9,911 nucleotides of DNA, from assembly GCA_946479205.1 (NCBI GenBank), contig CAMLFJ010000075.1:1-9911 (forward strand), in the 5' to 3' direction. How positions within the stretch are numbered: the first letter of the stretch is position 1; each line of letters begins with the position of its first letter. Below the pieces are notes generated by a model that saw only the letters and a list, made by a program, of their open reading frames with translations, was not told where the DNA came from and did no database searches. The stretch is from an uncultured bacterium (lineage in GTDB: Bacteria > Methylomirabilota > Methylomirabilia > Rokubacteriales > CSP1-6). The translations under genes and the position numbers were made by a program. This document shows positions 9,125-9,911 of the stretch, in pieces.

Positions 9125-9911
9125 TCAGGCCGGGATCAGCCAGACGGCGGCGAGCGGCGGCAGGGTCAGCACCACCGAGTGCGGCTGCCCGTGCCAGGGC
9201 GTCGGCTCGCTGGCGACGCCGCCCGCATTACCCACGTCGCTCCCGCCGTAGACCGCGGCGTCGGAGTTGACGATCTCGCGATAGAAGCCGGGGCGGGGGA
9301 CCCCCACCCGGTAACCGCGGCGCACCAGCGGGGTGAAGTTGCACGCGCACAGGAGCAGGCGCTCCTGGTTCCGGGAGAAGCGGCAGAACGTCACGATGCT
9401 CTGCTCCCAGTCGCTGCAGTCCATCCACTGGAAGCCGGCCGACTCGAAATCGACCTCGTAGAGAGACGGCTCGTTGCGGTAGATGCCGTTCAGGTCCTTC
9501 ACGAGCCGCTGGACGCCGCGGTGGTACGGGCCCATGTCGAGCAGCGGCCAGTCCAGCGCGCGGTCGTGGCTCCACTCGTCGGACTGGCCGAACTCGCCGC
9601 CCATGAACAGGAGCTTCTTGCCCGGATAGGCCCACATGAACGCGTAGAGCAGGCGCAGGTTCGCGAACCGCTGCCAGTCGTCGCCGGGCATCTTGCGGGC
9701 CATCGAGCGCTTGCCGTAGACCACCTCGTCGTGGGAGAGCGGCAGCACGAAGTTCTCCGTCCACGCGTAGAGGAGCCCGAAGGTGAGCTGGTTGTGGTGG
9801 TACTTGCGATGCACCGGCTCGTGCTGCATGAACTCGAGGATGTCGTGCATCCAGCCCATGTTCCACTTGAGGTCGAATCCGAGCCCCCCGACGTACGTGG
9901 GGCGCGAGACC
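9125..9911 (-). CDS. glgB: 1,4-alpha-glucan branching enzyme GlgB, C-terminal part (5' end outside window)
   Basis: GlgB cuts an alpha-1,4 glucan chain and re-attaches it through an alpha-1,6 bond, making glycogen branches. About 261 residues of the C-terminus are inside the window; the frame is open to the window edge, where it reads [20 protein letters not shown], so the ATG at 9859 is internal. Full-length bacterial GlgB is usually 620-730 residues, so more than half lies outside, including the nucleophile Asp and acid/base Glu. The visible part has [27 protein letters not shown] with the transition-state Asp (codon 9728-9730, E. coli Asp526), [36 protein letters not shown] and the C-terminal beta domain with [16 protein letters not shown] and a final segment ending in [12 protein letters not shown]. 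All of these match E. coli-type GlgB closely. It lies directly upstream of glgX and is probably co-transcribed with it. Confidence 0.96.
   Translation of the reverse strand, partial: VSRPTYVGGLGFDLKWNMGWMHDILEFMQHEPVHRKYHHNQLTFGLLYAWTENFVLPLSHDEVVYGKRSMARKMPGDDWQRFANLRLLYAFMWAYPGKKLLFMGGEFGQSDEWSHDRALDWPLLDMGPYHRGVQRLVKDLNGIYRNEPSLYEVDFESAGFQWMDCSDWEQSIVTFCRFSRNQERLLLCACNFTPLVRRGYRVGVPRPGFYREIVNSDAAVYGGSDVGNAGGVASEPTPWHGQPHSVVLTLPPLAAVWLIPA

Overview
This is a densely packed, strongly G+C-rich bacterial chromosomal window with seven protein genes and almost no intergenic DNA. I saw no RNA gene, insertion sequence, CRISPR array, phage gene or long repeat, and no stretch of 300 bases lacks a gene. 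The mix of a xanthine-dehydrogenase-family molybdoenzyme, a lone ModA-like binding protein, a YkcB-like glycosyltransferase, Lgt, a hexameric-type glutamate dehydrogenase and GlgB/GlgX fits a soil or sediment bacterium with a high-GC genome. Candidatus Rokubacteria/Methylomirabilota is my first guess. A deltaproteobacterial, other proteobacterial or actinobacterial source cannot be excluded, and the taxonomic call is inference only.

Plus-strand half (1-5730). The window opens inside a large molybdopterin-binding subunit of the xanthine dehydrogenase/aldehyde oxidase superfamily, whose N-terminus lies outside. Its end overlaps by 11 bp the start of a polytopic GT39/YkcB-like glycosyltransferase. 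That gene overlaps by 4 bp (ATGA) a secreted ModA-like periplasmic binding protein, which has a good Shine-Dalgarno sequence inside the last glycosyltransferase codons. After a 36-bp gap comes lgt, prolipoprotein diacylglyceryl transferase. The four genes look like one transcription unit. Functionally it mixes a molybdoenzyme, a possible oxyanion-binding protein and two cell-envelope enzymes.

Minus-strand half (5684-9911). Read on the minus strand, the order is glgB (only the C-terminal part is inside the window), then glgX 13 bp downstream, then a glutamate dehydrogenase gene (gdhA) whose ATG overlaps the glgX stop by 4 bp. GlgB makes alpha-1,6 branches in glycogen and GlgX removes them from trimmed limit dextrins. 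Glutamate dehydrogenase joins 2-oxoglutarate and ammonium metabolism, so this unit physically links carbon storage to nitrogen assimilation.

The two units converge, and the 3' ends of lgt and gdhA overlap by 47 bp with no visible terminator between them. Every gene belongs to a known family. The unusual points are the gene couplings, the altered ligand loops of the ModA-like protein, the active-site loop of the molybdoenzyme and the convergent overlap. I found nothing that I can defend as a wholly new system.
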